This document shows, one piece after another, positions 1 to 11,976 of a stretch of 64,000 nt of DNA (positions are counted from its first letter, which is position 1; every line of letters starts with the position of its first letter). The translations under genes were made by a program, and so were the position numbers. Source of the stretch: CAVOJV01 sp963696325 (GTDB lineage Bacteria; Pseudomonadota; Gammaproteobacteria; Competibacterales; Competibacteraceae); the NCBI GenBank assembly GCA_963696325.1, contig CAVOJV010000061.1, positions 1 through 64,000 of the forward strand, given 5' to 3'. The notes beneath the pieces were generated by a model. The model saw nothing but the letters and a program-made list of their open reading frames with translations. It was not told where the DNA came from and made no database searches.

Positions 1-8
1 AGCAGGAG

Positions 9-20
9 TGTTCTTTAAAC
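9..20 (+). promoter_or_regulatory. rrn leader boxA antitermination site
   Basis: TGTTCTTTAAAC closely matches the boxA consensus TGYTCTTTAAYA that loads the NusB/NusE antitermination complex on rRNA transcripts. It lies about 150 bases before the 16S start, the usual place in an rrn leader. The rrn promoters themselves must lie outside the window, so the operon is cut on its 5' side. A second, better match sits in the 16S-23S spacer. Confidence 0.7.
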
Positions 21-167
21 AAGATAAGTCAGGTAGTTTGTAAGGGGGCTCACGTTGGCGTTGCCAGACTGGTGACTGTTGATGTAAGTAACCTTGAAGG
101 GCCCTTTGGGTTAGGGGATACTTTGGTGAGACGGTATTGAGTGGCTTTTTGGAGCTGCGAGATGGTT

Positions 168-1700
<1,533 letters not shown>

Positions 1701-1764
1701 CCGAATGGTGTGGTGACGTCACGGCAAGCCCCCCCCCAAACTACCTGATGGTGTACGCGAGCCT

Positions 1765-1841
<77 letters not shown>

Positions 1842-1851
1842 CCGGATAGCG

Positions 1852-1927
1852 GGGGCCATAGCTCAGTTGGGAGAGCACCTGCTTTGCAAGCAGGGGGTCG
1901 GCGGTTCGAACCCGCCTGGCTCCACCA
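1852..1927 (+). tRNA. alaT: tRNA-Ala (TGC anticodon)
   Basis: A 76-base tRNA ten bases after tRNA-Ile. The acceptor stem GGGGCCA pairs with TGGCTCC (one G-U pair), then discriminator A and encoded CCA. The anticodon loop TTTGCAA reads TGC, and the T arm contains GGTTCGAACCC. It decodes all GCN alanine codons with modification of the wobble base. Confidence 0.97.
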
Positions 1928-2028
1928 GTGGCTGGCTCGCGTCAAGGTACGGCGGTAGACGTTACCCGTGAATAAATGGTTGATGACCGTTTATTGACGA
2001 GTAGTGTGTACCGGTGCTGCACCGGTAC

Positions 2029-2040
2029 TGTTCTTTAACA
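2029..2040 (+). promoter_or_regulatory. spacer boxA antitermination site
   Basis: TGTTCTTTAACA is a perfect match to the boxA consensus and sits about 105 bases upstream of the 23S gene. Spacer boxA sites reload the Nus antitermination complex so that RNA polymerase crosses the long 23S gene without Rho termination. It pairs in function with the leader boxA at 9-20. Confidence 0.8.
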
Positions 2041-2145
2041 ATTAGCAAGTTAGTTGGTGTACATTGCATAAGCGCAAGCTTATGAAGTAGTGAGATTGCA
2101 TTCGTGGAACCAGCGCCAGAGAGCCCCGACGAGTTGGGGTTATAT

Positions 2146-5038
<2,893 letters not shown>

Positions 5039-5164
5039 ATAACACCCAACTCGTTGGGTGTCGGTTCCTGACCGAAGGCAACCTCACCACACCAACCTAA
5101 CTTGCAGGTATCCCCGGCGCGCCGCACTACGCGCGCAGACCGCTACGGGATACGCCCCCGGTTT

Positions 5165-5284
5165 TGCCTGGCGGCTATAGCGCGTTGGTACCACTCGATC
5201 CCATCCCGAACTCGACCGTGAAACGACGCCGCGCCGATGCTAGTGTGGAGCTTGCTCCATGTGAACGTAGGTCACCGCCAGGCT
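5165..5284 (+). rRNA. rrf: 5S ribosomal RNA
   Basis: About 120 bases. The terminal helix TGCCTGGC pairs with GCCAGGCT, and the internal block CCCGAACTCG with GTGAAACGACGCCGCGCCGATG is typical of gammaproteobacterial 5S RNA. It is the last gene of the rrn operon and is followed within 15 bases by an intrinsic terminator. Confidence 0.95.
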
Positions 5285-5296
5285 CCATCTCTAATA

Positions 5297-5320
5297 CCCC
5301 CCCACTACGGGGGGGTTTTT
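5297..5320 (+). terminator. intrinsic terminator of the rrn operon
   Basis: Seven C residues (5297-5303), a five-base loop ACTAC, seven G residues (5309-5315) and a run of five T. This is a textbook Rho-independent terminator directly after the 5S gene. It faces the rpoH terminator at 5324-5354, so transcription from both sides is insulated here. Confidence 0.92.
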
Positions 5321-5323
5321 AGC

Positions 5324-5354
5324 AAAAAAAACCGTCAAACTTGACGCTGACGGT
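5324..5354 (-). terminator. intrinsic terminator of the ftsY-rpoH unit
   Basis: On the minus strand ACCGTCA and TGACGGT form a seven-base-pair stem around a ten-base loop, followed by eight T residues (A run at 5324-5331 on the plus strand). It lies 20 bases after the rpoH stop codon, back to back with the rrn terminator. Confidence 0.88.
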
Positions 5355-5373
5355 GCTCTTTGAAAACAATCGT

Positions 5374-6243
5374 TTACACAAGCGGCATACGAGCTTTCAG
5401 TTTCTTCATGGCATTGCCTTCCAGTTGCCGAATCCGCTCGGCGGAGACACTGTACTCGGCAGCCAACTCATGCAAGGTGGGTTTGTTATCGCTTAGCCAA
5501 CGGCGTCGCACAATGTCGCGACTGCGCGGATCCAGGCTCTCCAGGGCTTCAGCCAAACGGCTGTTAGCTTGTTCCTCCCACTCCTGCTGTTCCAGCGAAG
5601 CGGCGGGATCCGCGTGGGAGTCCTGCAAATAGGCGGCTGGCGCGGTATTATCCTGGTCTTCATTGCTGTCCGTCTGCGGACTGGGATCAAAGGATATGTC
5701 CTGGCCACTGAGACGGGATTCCATCTCCAGGACCGTGTCGGCGCTGACACCGAGATCCTTGGCTACGGCAGCTACCTCTTCCTTACTGAACCATCCCAAG
5801 CGTTTTTTGGAGCTGCGTAGATTGAAAAACAGCTTGCGCTGCGCCTTGGTGGTAGCGATTTTCACGATGCGCCAGTTACGCAGTATGAATTCGTGTATTT
5901 CCGCCCTGATCCAATGCACAGCGAACGAAACCAGCCGCACCCCATGCTCTGGATCAAAGCGCTTCACCGCTTTCATCAGGCCAATATTGCCTTCCTGGAC
6001 GAGATCTCCCAAGGGAAGTCCATAGCCCAGGTAGCCCCGTGCTATATGCACCACAAAACGCAAATGCGCCAAAATAAGCTGGCGGGCGGCCTCTAAGTCG
6101 TTGCGCTGCGTCAAGCGCACGGCGAGCGCTCGTTCTTCCTCGGCGCTTAGCATGGCTATACCGTTGATTGCCTGAATATAACTTTCCACGCTGTCGACTG
6201 GGGTCAACAGATTCATGGATTTAGGAACCAGCGCAGTATTCAT
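5374..6243 (-). CDS. rpoH: heat-shock sigma factor RpoH (sigma-32)
   Basis: A 289-residue alternative sigma factor that directs RNA polymerase to heat-shock promoters (chaperones, proteases). Region 2 is clear: DLVQEGNIGLMKAVKRFDP near residues 80-98 and the promoter-melting segment WIRAEIHEFILRNWRIVK. The diagnostic RpoH box QRKLFFNLR is at about 135-143, the region unique to sigma-32 and tied to its turnover and core binding. Region 4.2 with a helix-turn-helix (SVSAERIRQLE) ends the protein. Length matches the family (about 284). The ATG at 6243 has GGAGA upstream. It is the second gene after ftsY on the same strand, but has its own promoter overlapped by a CIRCE-like operator in the 75-base gap, so HrcA is a likely repressor (inference). 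Confidence 0.97.
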   Translation of the reverse strand: MNTALVPKSMNLLTPVDSVESYIQAINGIAMLSAEEERALAVRLTQRNDLEAARQLILAHLRFVVHIARGYLGYGLPLGDLVQEGNIGLMKAVKRFDPEHGVRLVSFAVHWIRAEIHEFILRNWRIVKIATTKAQRKLFFNLRSSKKRLGWFSKEEVAAVAKDLGVSADTVLEMESRLSGQDISFDPSPQTDSNEDQDNTAPAAYLQDSHADPAASLEQQEWEEQANSRLAEALESLDPRSRDIVRRRWLSDNKPTLHELAAEYSVSAERIRQLEGNAMKKLKARMPLV

Positions 6244-6274
6244 GTACTTTCTCCATCTCCGAACGGCATTTTCA

Positions 6275-6303
6275 TTTTAGCACTCCTAGCCTAAGAGTGC
6301 CAA
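6275..6303 (-). promoter_or_regulatory. rpoH promoter overlapped by a CIRCE-like HrcA operator
   Basis: Plus-strand 6277-6303 reads TTAGCACTC, nine bases, GAGTGCCAA. This is the CIRCE design (TTAGCACTC-N9-GAGTGCTAA) with the exact nine-base spacer and one mismatch in 18 arm positions. On the minus strand the same stretch contains a sigma-70-type promoter, TTGGCA (6303-6298), a 17-base spacer and CTAAAA (6280-6275), about 32 bases before the rpoH ATG. HrcA binding would therefore block the promoter. CIRCE normally controls groESL and dnaK operons; here it sits on the sigma-32 gene. Confidence 0.82.
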
Positions 6304-6318
6304 AAACGATAAGGGTTC

Positions 6319-7314
6319 CTATACCCGGTCCGGCAGCTCGGAGCCAGGTTCATCCTTGCTCAGCAAGGCTGCAATGAATTCTTCAGCGCGAAATACGCGC
6401 AGATCCTCAATATCTTCCCCGACCCCAATAAACCGGATAGGGACCCCTAAGTGTTTGGCAATGCAAAAAATAATCCCGCCCTTGGCGGTGCCATCCAACT
6501 TGGTAAGGGTAATACCGGTGAGGCCGACCGCCTCATGAAATTGCAGCGCCTGAGCCAGCGCATTCTGGCCGGTTCCGGCATCCACGATCAGCATAATCTC
6601 ATGCGGGGCTGTGGCATCCACCTTGGCAATAACCCGCTTGATCTTTTTCAGCTCTTCCATGAGATTGGTCTGGGTATGCAAGCGCCCAGCCGTATCGGCG
6701 ATCAACACGTCGATCTGACGGGCGCGGGCGGCTTGCACGGCATCGTAAATCACGGAGGCGGAGTCCGCGCCACTCTGCTGGGCGATCACTGGAATCCGGT
6801 TGCGCTCGCCCCAGATCTGCAACTGTTCGACAGCGGCGGCGCGGAAGGTATCTCCCGCCGCCAGCATGACCGACTTGCCCTCGGCTTGCAGGTGCTTGGC
6901 CAGTTTGCCAATGGTGGTTGTCTTGCCAACGCCGTTGACACCAACTATCAGAATCACGCATGGCTGCTGGCCGGGGGATATGTGTAAAGGCTGACTGCAG
7001 GGCTCCAATATGCCCAGCATCTCCTCGCGCAACGCTCGCAACAAGGCATCTACATCCACGAGTTGTTTGCGCGACACCCGCTCAGCCAGACTGCCGATAA
7101 TGACGCCTGTGGCTTCCACGCCGACATCAGCCATCAGCAAGCGGGTTTCCAGCTCTTCCAGTATTTCACCGTCAATAACTTTTTTGCCCAGGAACAAATC
7201 TGAAAGACCGGCAACCAAGTTCCTACGGGTTCTGCCAAGACGGTTCTTGAGGCGGGCTAATAACTTGCTGGGTTTGGGTTCTGAACTATCGTTGGCTGGC
7301 CTGAAATCGGACAT
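6319..7314 (-). CDS. ftsY: signal recognition particle receptor FtsY
   Basis: A 331-residue SRP receptor GTPase that docks ribosome-SRP complexes at the inner membrane for co-translational insertion of membrane proteins. The N-domain covers about 30-110. The G domain has the P loop GVNGVGKTTTIGKLAK near 125-140, GDTFRAAAVEQL, DTAGRLHT (G3) and TKLDGTAKGG (G4/closing region). The acidic N-terminal A domain is very short compared with the E. coli protein (about 500 residues), as in many non-enteric proteobacteria. In E. coli ftsE and ftsX lie between ftsY and rpoH; here only 75 bases separate them. Confidence 0.96.
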   Translation of the reverse strand: MSDFRPANDSSEPKPSKLLARLKNRLGRTRRNLVAGLSDLFLGKKVIDGEILEELETRLLMADVGVEATGVIIGSLAERVSRKQLVDVDALLRALREEMLGILEPCSQPLHISPGQQPCVILIVGVNGVGKTTTIGKLAKHLQAEGKSVMLAAGDTFRAAAVEQLQIWGERNRIPVIAQQSGADSASVIYDAVQAARARQIDVLIADTAGRLHTQTNLMEELKKIKRVIAKVDATAPHEIMLIVDAGTGQNALAQALQFHEAVGLTGITLTKLDGTAKGGIIFCIAKHLGVPIRFIGVGEDIEDLRVFRAEEFIAALLSKDEPGSELPDRV

Positions 7315-7393
7315 GAATTCTACCGGTAGGATGTATCGTTAAGTTCACGTTAATCTTATCATTTTCACTCCTTATTAGCATCTTGAAACGAGT

Positions 7394-8776
7394 ATGGACC
7401 ACCTAATGTTGAGAAAATCCTTGTTAGTCTTGCTGCTGGGTATGCCGTTTCCTACCCTTGCAGCACCCTTAGTGCACGAGTTCAAGCTCGACAACGGCCT
7501 CAAGGTTCTGGTTCGCGAAGACCACCGGGCGCCAGTCGTGGTTTCCCAAATCTGGTACAGAGTAGGCTCCAGTTACGAACCCAGCGGCATCACAGGCATT
7601 TCTCACGCCCTTGAGCACATGATGTTCAAGGGGACGCCGAACGTACCACCCGGCGGGTTTTCCCGCCTTATCGCCGCCAACGGCGGCAGCGAAAACGCGT
7701 TCACCAGCCGCGATTACACCGCCTATTTCCAGAAACTGGAAAAGGATCGCCTGGAAGTCAGTTTCCGCCTGGAAGCCGACCGCATGCGCCATCTGCTGTT
7801 GGCCGAGGAGGATTTCACCAAGGAATTGCAGATAATCGCCGAAGAACGCCGCCTGCGCACGGAGGACTCGCCCGAAGGACTGACCCAGGAGCAATTCACT
7901 GCTGCCGCCTACACCACCAGCCCCTACCGTCATCCGGTGATTGGCTGGATGAACGATATAAAGTCCCTGCAAGCAACCGATCTAAGGCAGTGGTACCAGC
8001 ATTGGTACGGCCCTAACAACGCCACCTTGGTGGTGGTAGGCGATGTCGACCCGCAGCAGGTGTTGGCACTGGCCAGGACTCATTTTGGCCCCCTGCAATC
8101 CAGCGCGCTGCCGGTCATAAAACCAGCCACCGAGGTTCCCCAACCAGGAGAACGCCGGATCATCGTCAAAACGCCGGCGGAAATGCCATACGTTATTTTG
8201 GGTTATAAAGTGCCGGTACTGAAAACCGCCGACCAGGACTGGCAGCCCTATGCGCTGGAAGTGTTGTCCGGCATTCTGGATGCCGGCAGCAGTTCGCGGC
8301 TGAGCCGCAATCTGATTCGCAGCAGCCAGGTGGCGGCCACGGCGGGAGCGAGCTACAACATGACCGCACGTCTGGACGACCTCTTCATGCTGGTCGCCAA
8401 CCCTGCTCCCGGCCGCACTGCCGCCGAGGTGGAGCAGGCCCTGCGCGGCCAGGTAAAGGAGCTCAGGGAGAACCTGGTCAGTGCCGACGAACTGGCAAGG
8501 GTGGTGGCCCAGGTCATCGCGAGCGAGGTCTACCAGCGCGATTCCACGTTTTACCAGGCCATGCAGATGGGTACCCTGGAGACTGTCGGCCTGGGCTGGC
8601 AGGTGCAGGAGGATTACGTCGCTCGCATCCAGGCGGTGACGGCCGAACAGGTTCGCGAGGTGGCCCATAGGTACCTGATCGATGACCGCTTGACCGTGGC
8701 CACCCTGGAACCGCTGCCCTTGGAGGGAAACCGTCCGCCAGCTCCCGCTGGCAAGTCAGACCATGTTATCCAATAA
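7394..8776 (+). CDS. M16 family zinc metallopeptidase (catalytic partner)
   Basis: A 460-residue pitrilysin/M16B peptidase with an N-terminal signal peptide (hydrophobic residues 8-24), so periplasmic. The inverted zinc motif HALEH is at 71-75 and the third ligand glutamate (ELQIIAEER) is at 151, the expected 76 residues on. The ATG at 7394 and one 12 bases later (residue 5) are both possible starts; the second gives a more standard signal peptide. It is followed after 61 bases by a homolog without the zinc motif. Such pairs form heterodimers in which one subunit cuts and the other completes the chamber (family knowledge). It is divergent from ftsY, the usual neighbour of this pair in gammaproteobacteria. 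Confidence 0.93.
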   Translation: MDHLMLRKSLLVLLLGMPFPTLAAPLVHEFKLDNGLKVLVREDHRAPVVVSQIWYRVGSSYEPSGITGISHALEHMMFKGTPNVPPGGFSRLIAANGGSENAFTSRDYTAYFQKLEKDRLEVSFRLEADRMRHLLLAEEDFTKELQIIAEERRLRTEDSPEGLTQEQFTAAAYTTSPYRHPVIGWMNDIKSLQATDLRQWYQHWYGPNNATLVVVGDVDPQQVLALARTHFGPLQSSALPVIKPATEVPQPGERRIIVKTPAEMPYVILGYKVPVLKTADQDWQPYALEVLSGILDAGSSSRLSRNLIRSSQVAATAGASYNMTARLDDLFMLVANPAPGRTAAEVEQALRGQVKELRENLVSADELARVVAQVIASEVYQRDSTFYQAMQMGTLETVGLGWQVQEDYVARIQAVTAEQVREVAHRYLIDDRLTVATLEPLPLEGNRPPAPAGKSDHVIQ

Positions 8777-8800
8777 CGATCCCGCTTAGCTCCCTCTCTG

Positions 8801-8827
8801 TACACCAAGTACACCAAGTACACCAAT
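8801..8827 (+). repeat. three tandem copies of a 9-base repeat between the M16 genes
   Basis: TACACCAAG, TACACCAAG and TACACCAAT follow one another without gaps in the 61-base spacer between the two M16 peptidase genes. The last copy ends ten bases before the ATG at 8838. No function is evident; it could expand or contract by slippage and change spacing within the operon. Confidence 0.85.
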
Positions 8828-8837
8828 AGGATTCCGC

Positions 8838-10145
8838 ATGAAAATATGCTCATTATTCAAGTGTGCCGTCGCCCTGATCCTCCTGCTGCCCGATTTCGCA
8901 GCCGCCATGCCCGAGATTCAGCACTGGACGACGGCCAATGGCGCCCGGGTCTATTTTGTGCCGGCCCCGGAGCTGCCTATCGTGGATGTGCAGATAGTGT
9001 TTGATGCAGGCTCCGCTCGGGACGGCGGCAAGCCGGGTCTTGCCATGCTCACCAACGCCCTGTTGGACAGCGGCACCACCACGCTATCCGCCGATACCGT
9101 GGCTGAACGCCTGGATGCGGTCGGCGCCCAACTGGGGAGCGGGGCCGCCCGGGACATGGCCTGGCTGTCCCTGCGCAGCCTGGCTGATCCCCACTACCTC
9201 ACCCCGGCGGTGGACACCCTCACCCAGTTATTGCGGGAACCGGCTTTCGCTGAAGACGCTCTGGAACGCGAACGCAAGCGCATGATCGCTGCGCTCCGGG
9301 AACGTGCCCAGTCCCCGGCCGCTATCGCCGAGCAGGCTTTTTACAAGGCCTTGTACGGGGAACATCCCTATGCCTCGTCGCCAGAAGGCAGTGAAGCCAG
9401 CCTGAACACCATCCAGCGCGAGGAGGTGCAGGACTTCCAGCGCCGTTATTACGGTGCGGCCAATGCGGTAGTAGCCATCGTCGGGGCACTGAATCGCGCC
9501 AGCGCCGAGCGGCTCGCTACCGCCCTGGTTGGACAACTGCCCGCTGGCAGCGCCGCTCCCCCCTTGCCGGCGGTGGCGCCGGTGACCGAGGCCCGCGTCA
9601 TTCGCATCCCCCACCCTTCCAGCCAAAGCCATGTCTACATGGGACAAGTGGGCGTAAGTCGAACGGATCCAGATTACTATAGCCTGTATCTGGGCAATCA
9701 TGTCCTCGGGGGCAATGGCCTGGTGTCCCAACTCGCCGAGGAGGTACGGGGAAAGCGCGGCCTTTCTTACAGCGTTTCCAGCTATTTTTCCCCCATGCGC
9801 GCGGCAGGTCCATTTTTAATGGTTCTGCAAACCCGCAACAACCAGGTCAATGAGGCGGAACAGGTTGCCAACGCCACCCTGGCGGACTTCGTCCACAACG
9901 GCCCTTCCCCACCAACACTGGAGGCGGCGCGGCAAAACATCACCGGCGGGTTTGCCCTGCGCATCGACAGCAACAGCAAGATCGTCCAGTATCTGGCCAT
10001 GATAGGCTTTTACAGCCTGCCCCTCGATCATCTGCAAACCTTCACCGCCAAGATCAACGACCTCTCCCTGGAACAGGTCAACAGTGCCTTGCGCCGGCGC
10101 ATTCAGCCAGAACGGCTGCTTACCGTCATCGTCGGCGGCGGCTAA
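8838..10145 (+). CDS. M16 family peptidase-like protein (non-catalytic partner)
   Basis: A 435-residue M16 homolog with a signal peptide (residues 1-23 ending in AAA). Where the active partner has HALEH this one reads LAMLTNALLDSG, so the zinc ligands are missing and it should be catalytically silent. The rest of the fold is kept, including the C-terminal half with GKRGLSYSVSSYF, the region that holds the substrate-binding R/Y pair in M16B enzymes. It likely pairs with the upstream gene product in the periplasm. AGGA lies before the ATG. Its TAA stop is three bases before the rsmD start, so all three genes form one operon. Confidence 0.92.
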   Translation: MKICSLFKCAVALILLLPDFAAAMPEIQHWTTANGARVYFVPAPELPIVDVQIVFDAGSARDGGKPGLAMLTNALLDSGTTTLSADTVAERLDAVGAQLGSGAARDMAWLSLRSLADPHYLTPAVDTLTQLLREPAFAEDALERERKRMIAALRERAQSPAAIAEQAFYKALYGEHPYASSPEGSEASLNTIQREEVQDFQRRYYGAANAVVAIVGALNRASAERLATALVGQLPAGSAAPPLPAVAPVTEARVIRIPHPSSQSHVYMGQVGVSRTDPDYYSLYLGNHVLGGNGLVSQLAEEVRGKRGLSYSVSSYFSPMRAAGPFLMVLQTRNNQVNEAEQVANATLADFVHNGPSPPTLEAARQNITGGFALRIDSNSKIVQYLAMIGFYSLPLDHLQTFTAKINDLSLEQVNSALRRRIQPERLLTVIVGGG

Positions 10146-10148
10146 GTA

Positions 10149-10724
10149 GTGGCACACTCGGCTGGGTACCGCGACCAGTTGCGGATTATCGGTGGCCGCT
10201 GGCGGGGCCGCCGGGTACGTTTCCCTCCCCTGGAAGGCCTGCGGCCAACCCCAGACCGGGTGCGGGAAACCCTGTTCAACTGGTTGGCGCCGGTTATCGC
10301 CGGTGCCCGCTGCCTGGACCTGTTCTCCGGCAGCGGTGCATTGGGCATGGAAGCCCTGTCGCGAGGCGCGGCAGACGTGGTCTTCGTAGAGCGCCACCCA
10401 AGCGCCTGCCAGTGCCTGCGGGAAAACCTGATTGTATTGGGAATGAACTTGGGCCGGGTGGAACAAGCCGACGCCCTAACTTGGCTGCGCGGCAAAGCAC
10501 AGCCCTTTGATGTGGTTATGCTGGATCCGCCGTTCGGCCAGGATTTGCTGGTGCCGGCCTGCGCGGTCCTGGAACAAGGCTGGTTGGCGCCTGCTGCCCG
10601 CATCTACCTGGAGTCGGAACGGTCGTTGGCAAACGTTGAACTGCCCCGCCCCTGGCGAATCATCCGGGAAAAGACCGCGGGACAGGTAACCTACCGCCTG
10701 GCCGTGCGGTCAGATAATGGCTGA
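10149..10724 (+). CDS. rsmD: 16S rRNA (guanine(966)-N2)-methyltransferase RsmD
   Basis: A 191-residue SAM-dependent methyltransferase that modifies G966 in helix 31 of 16S rRNA during 30S assembly. The N-terminal RIIGGRWRGRRV segment and TPDRVRETLFNWL are family signatures; the SAM-binding motif I is LDLFSGSGALGMEALSRGA and the catalytic motif IV is DPPF. Length fits the family (about 190-200). The start is GTG, three bases after the stop of the M16 gene, which implies translational coupling. Confidence 0.95.
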   Translation: MAHSAGYRDQLRIIGGRWRGRRVRFPPLEGLRPTPDRVRETLFNWLAPVIAGARCLDLFSGSGALGMEALSRGAADVVFVERHPSACQCLRENLIVLGMNLGRVEQADALTWLRGKAQPFDVVMLDPPFGQDLLVPACAVLEQGWLAPAARIYLESERSLANVELPRPWRIIREKTAGQVTYRLAVRSDNG

Positions 10725-10782
10725 AGACGCTGTCCTGCATAATAGAAAATTGCCCTGAAGGAAATTTGCGCTGATTTCCAGC

Positions 10783-10797
10783 GGGCTTTTAAAGCCC
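10783..10797. repeat. short inverted repeat between rsmD and coaD
   Basis: GGGCTTT and AAAGCCC around a single T form a seven-base inverted repeat in the 164-base gap. There is no T run after it, so it is not a standard terminator. An in-frame ATG at 10802 would extend coaD, but the extension has no family support. Confidence 0.4.
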
Positions 10798-10888
10798 AAA
10801 CGTGATGGCCCAATGCACCTCCTTGCCAGGGGCCAAGGCTGCCCGCATAATCTGCCGCTACGCTCAGGCCGAACTTGGTGGAAATCCC

Positions 10889-11377
10889 ATGAGAGTAGTC
10901 GCCATTTATCCCGGGACTTTCGATCCCATCACCAATGGACATGCCGACCTTATCGAGCGCGGCATGCCGATGTTTGACAAGCTGATAGTCAGTGTGGCGG
11001 CCAATCCCGGCAAACAGCCCCTGTTCTCACTGGAAGAACGCGTCGACCTGGTCCGCGGGGTGCTTGCCCACCTAGACAAGGTCGAGGTCCGTGGTTTTGA
11101 CACCCTGCTGGTAAATTATGTGAAGAGCGTCGGCGCCCAAGTTATCGTCAGAGGCCTGCGCGCGGTGTCCGACTTCGAATACGAGTTTCAATTGGCCAGC
11201 ATGAACCGCCGTTTGCAACCAGACATCGAAACCATCTTTCTAACGCCCGCCGAGCAGTGCGGCTTCATCTCCTCCAGCCTGGTACGCGAGGTCGCCAAGC
11301 TGGGCGGCGACATCTCCCCCTTCGTGCATCCCAAGGTACAGGTCGCTCTGGCTGAAAAGTTCGCCCTATCAAAGTAA
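10889..11377 (+). CDS. coaD: pantetheine-phosphate adenylyltransferase CoaD
   Basis: A 162-residue enzyme making dephospho-CoA from 4'-phosphopantetheine and ATP, the fourth step of coenzyme A synthesis. The nucleotidyltransferase motif YPGTFDPITNGH begins seven residues in, with the HIGH-like TNGH; VRGLRAVSDFEYEFQLASMNR and the ISSSLVREVA segment (the ISSTxxR equivalent) follow. The start at 10889 gives the standard family length; the longer frame from 10802 adds 29 residues without similarity. It follows rsmD and precedes ferredoxin, a common gammaproteobacterial order. Confidence 0.96.
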   Translation: MRVVAIYPGTFDPITNGHADLIERGMPMFDKLIVSVAANPGKQPLFSLEERVDLVRGVLAHLDKVEVRGFDTLLVNYVKSVGAQVIVRGLRAVSDFEYEFQLASMNRRLQPDIETIFLTPAEQCGFISSSLVREVAKLGGDISPFVHPKVQVALAEKFALSK

Positions 11378-11421
11378 TCTGCCCAGGAATTCACCAGAAT
11401 AATCATTGTCAACCTTTGGAC

Positions 11422-11450
11422 TTGCTGTTGTCATATTCGCGGCCTATATA
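11422..11450 (+). promoter_or_regulatory. candidate sigma-70 promoter for the ferredoxin gene
   Basis: TTGCTG (11422-11427), a 17-base spacer and TATATA (11445-11450), 33 bases before the ATG at 11483. The hexamers and spacing are good, and the 105-base gap after coaD leaves room for independent transcription. Not tested. Confidence 0.45.
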
Positions 11451-11482
11451 TCCACCTGCCGCTACCACGAGAGGCGTTTGTC

Positions 11483-11737
11483 ATGGCATTGATGATCACC
11501 GATGAATGCATCAACTGTGATGTGTGCGAACCGGAATGCCCCAATGGAGCTATTTCCCAGGGCGAGGAAATTTATGTGATCGATCCCAACAAGTGCACGG
11601 AGTGCGTAGGCCACTTCGACACCCCCCAGTGCGTGCAGGTCTGTCCGGTGGACTGCATCCCCTTGAACCCAAACCACCGCGAAACCCACGAAGAGTTACT
11701 GGAGAAGTACCAACGCTTGACCAGAGCGGTGGCTTGA
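11483..11737 (+). CDS. YfhL-family 2[4Fe-4S] ferredoxin
   Basis: An 84-residue small electron carrier. The first cluster motif is CINCDVCEPECP (residues 9-20), the second starts CTECVGHFDTPQC and continues CVQVCPVDC, with the longer spacing between its cysteines that marks the Alvin-type/YfhL ferredoxins. The C-terminal helix EELLEKYQRL is typical. Such ferredoxins have very low redox potentials in related organisms (family knowledge). It follows coaD as in many gammaproteobacteria. Confidence 0.94.
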   Translation: MALMITDECINCDVCEPECPNGAISQGEEIYVIDPNKCTECVGHFDTPQCVQVCPVDCIPLNPNHRETHEELLEKYQRLTRAVA

Positions 11738-11768
11738 TTCCCAGACGGCTGTGCTCCTCAGTGTCCCG

Positions 11769-11930
11769 TTAAACCTTAGAATCTGGTACCGCCCCAATAA
11801 CCGCCCCTATACCATGGTCCCCAACAATGCCGATGAGCTGCCGGAAGGGACCCTGCCGGCTATTCTCAAACAGGCAGACATCACGACTGAGAAGTTTTTG
11901 CAGAAGCAGCAAGGGCGATTTGGGCAGTAA
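11769..11930 (+). pseudogene. C-terminal remnant of a HicA/YcfA-like mRNA interferase toxin
   Basis: The frame ending at the TAA of 11928-11930 reads VPNNADELPEGTL, then AILKQADITTEKFL. This matches the conserved C-terminus of the HicA family (VP..HGxKELxxGTLRAILKQAGIT.EEFL). The N-terminal half with the catalytic histidine is missing and no HicB antitoxin frame is present. An ATG at 11814 could give a 38-residue peptide, but this is more likely a leftover of a toxin-antitoxin module. Recognised by eye from the family pattern only. Confidence 0.55.
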
Positions 11931-11956
11931 CCCTCAATCGAAGTGATTGAGGGTTA
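11928..11956. terminator. perfect 12-bp hairpin between convergent genes
   Basis: TAACCCTCAATC and GATTGAGGGTTA pair perfectly around a five-base loop. It lies between the ferredoxin/HicA remnant (plus) and potD (minus) and starts at the remnant's stop codon. There is no clear T run on either side, so it may act as a bidirectional pause or RNA stabiliser rather than a classical terminator. Confidence 0.5.
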
Positions 11957-11976
11957 CCCTGGCCTTGATTGCGGAA

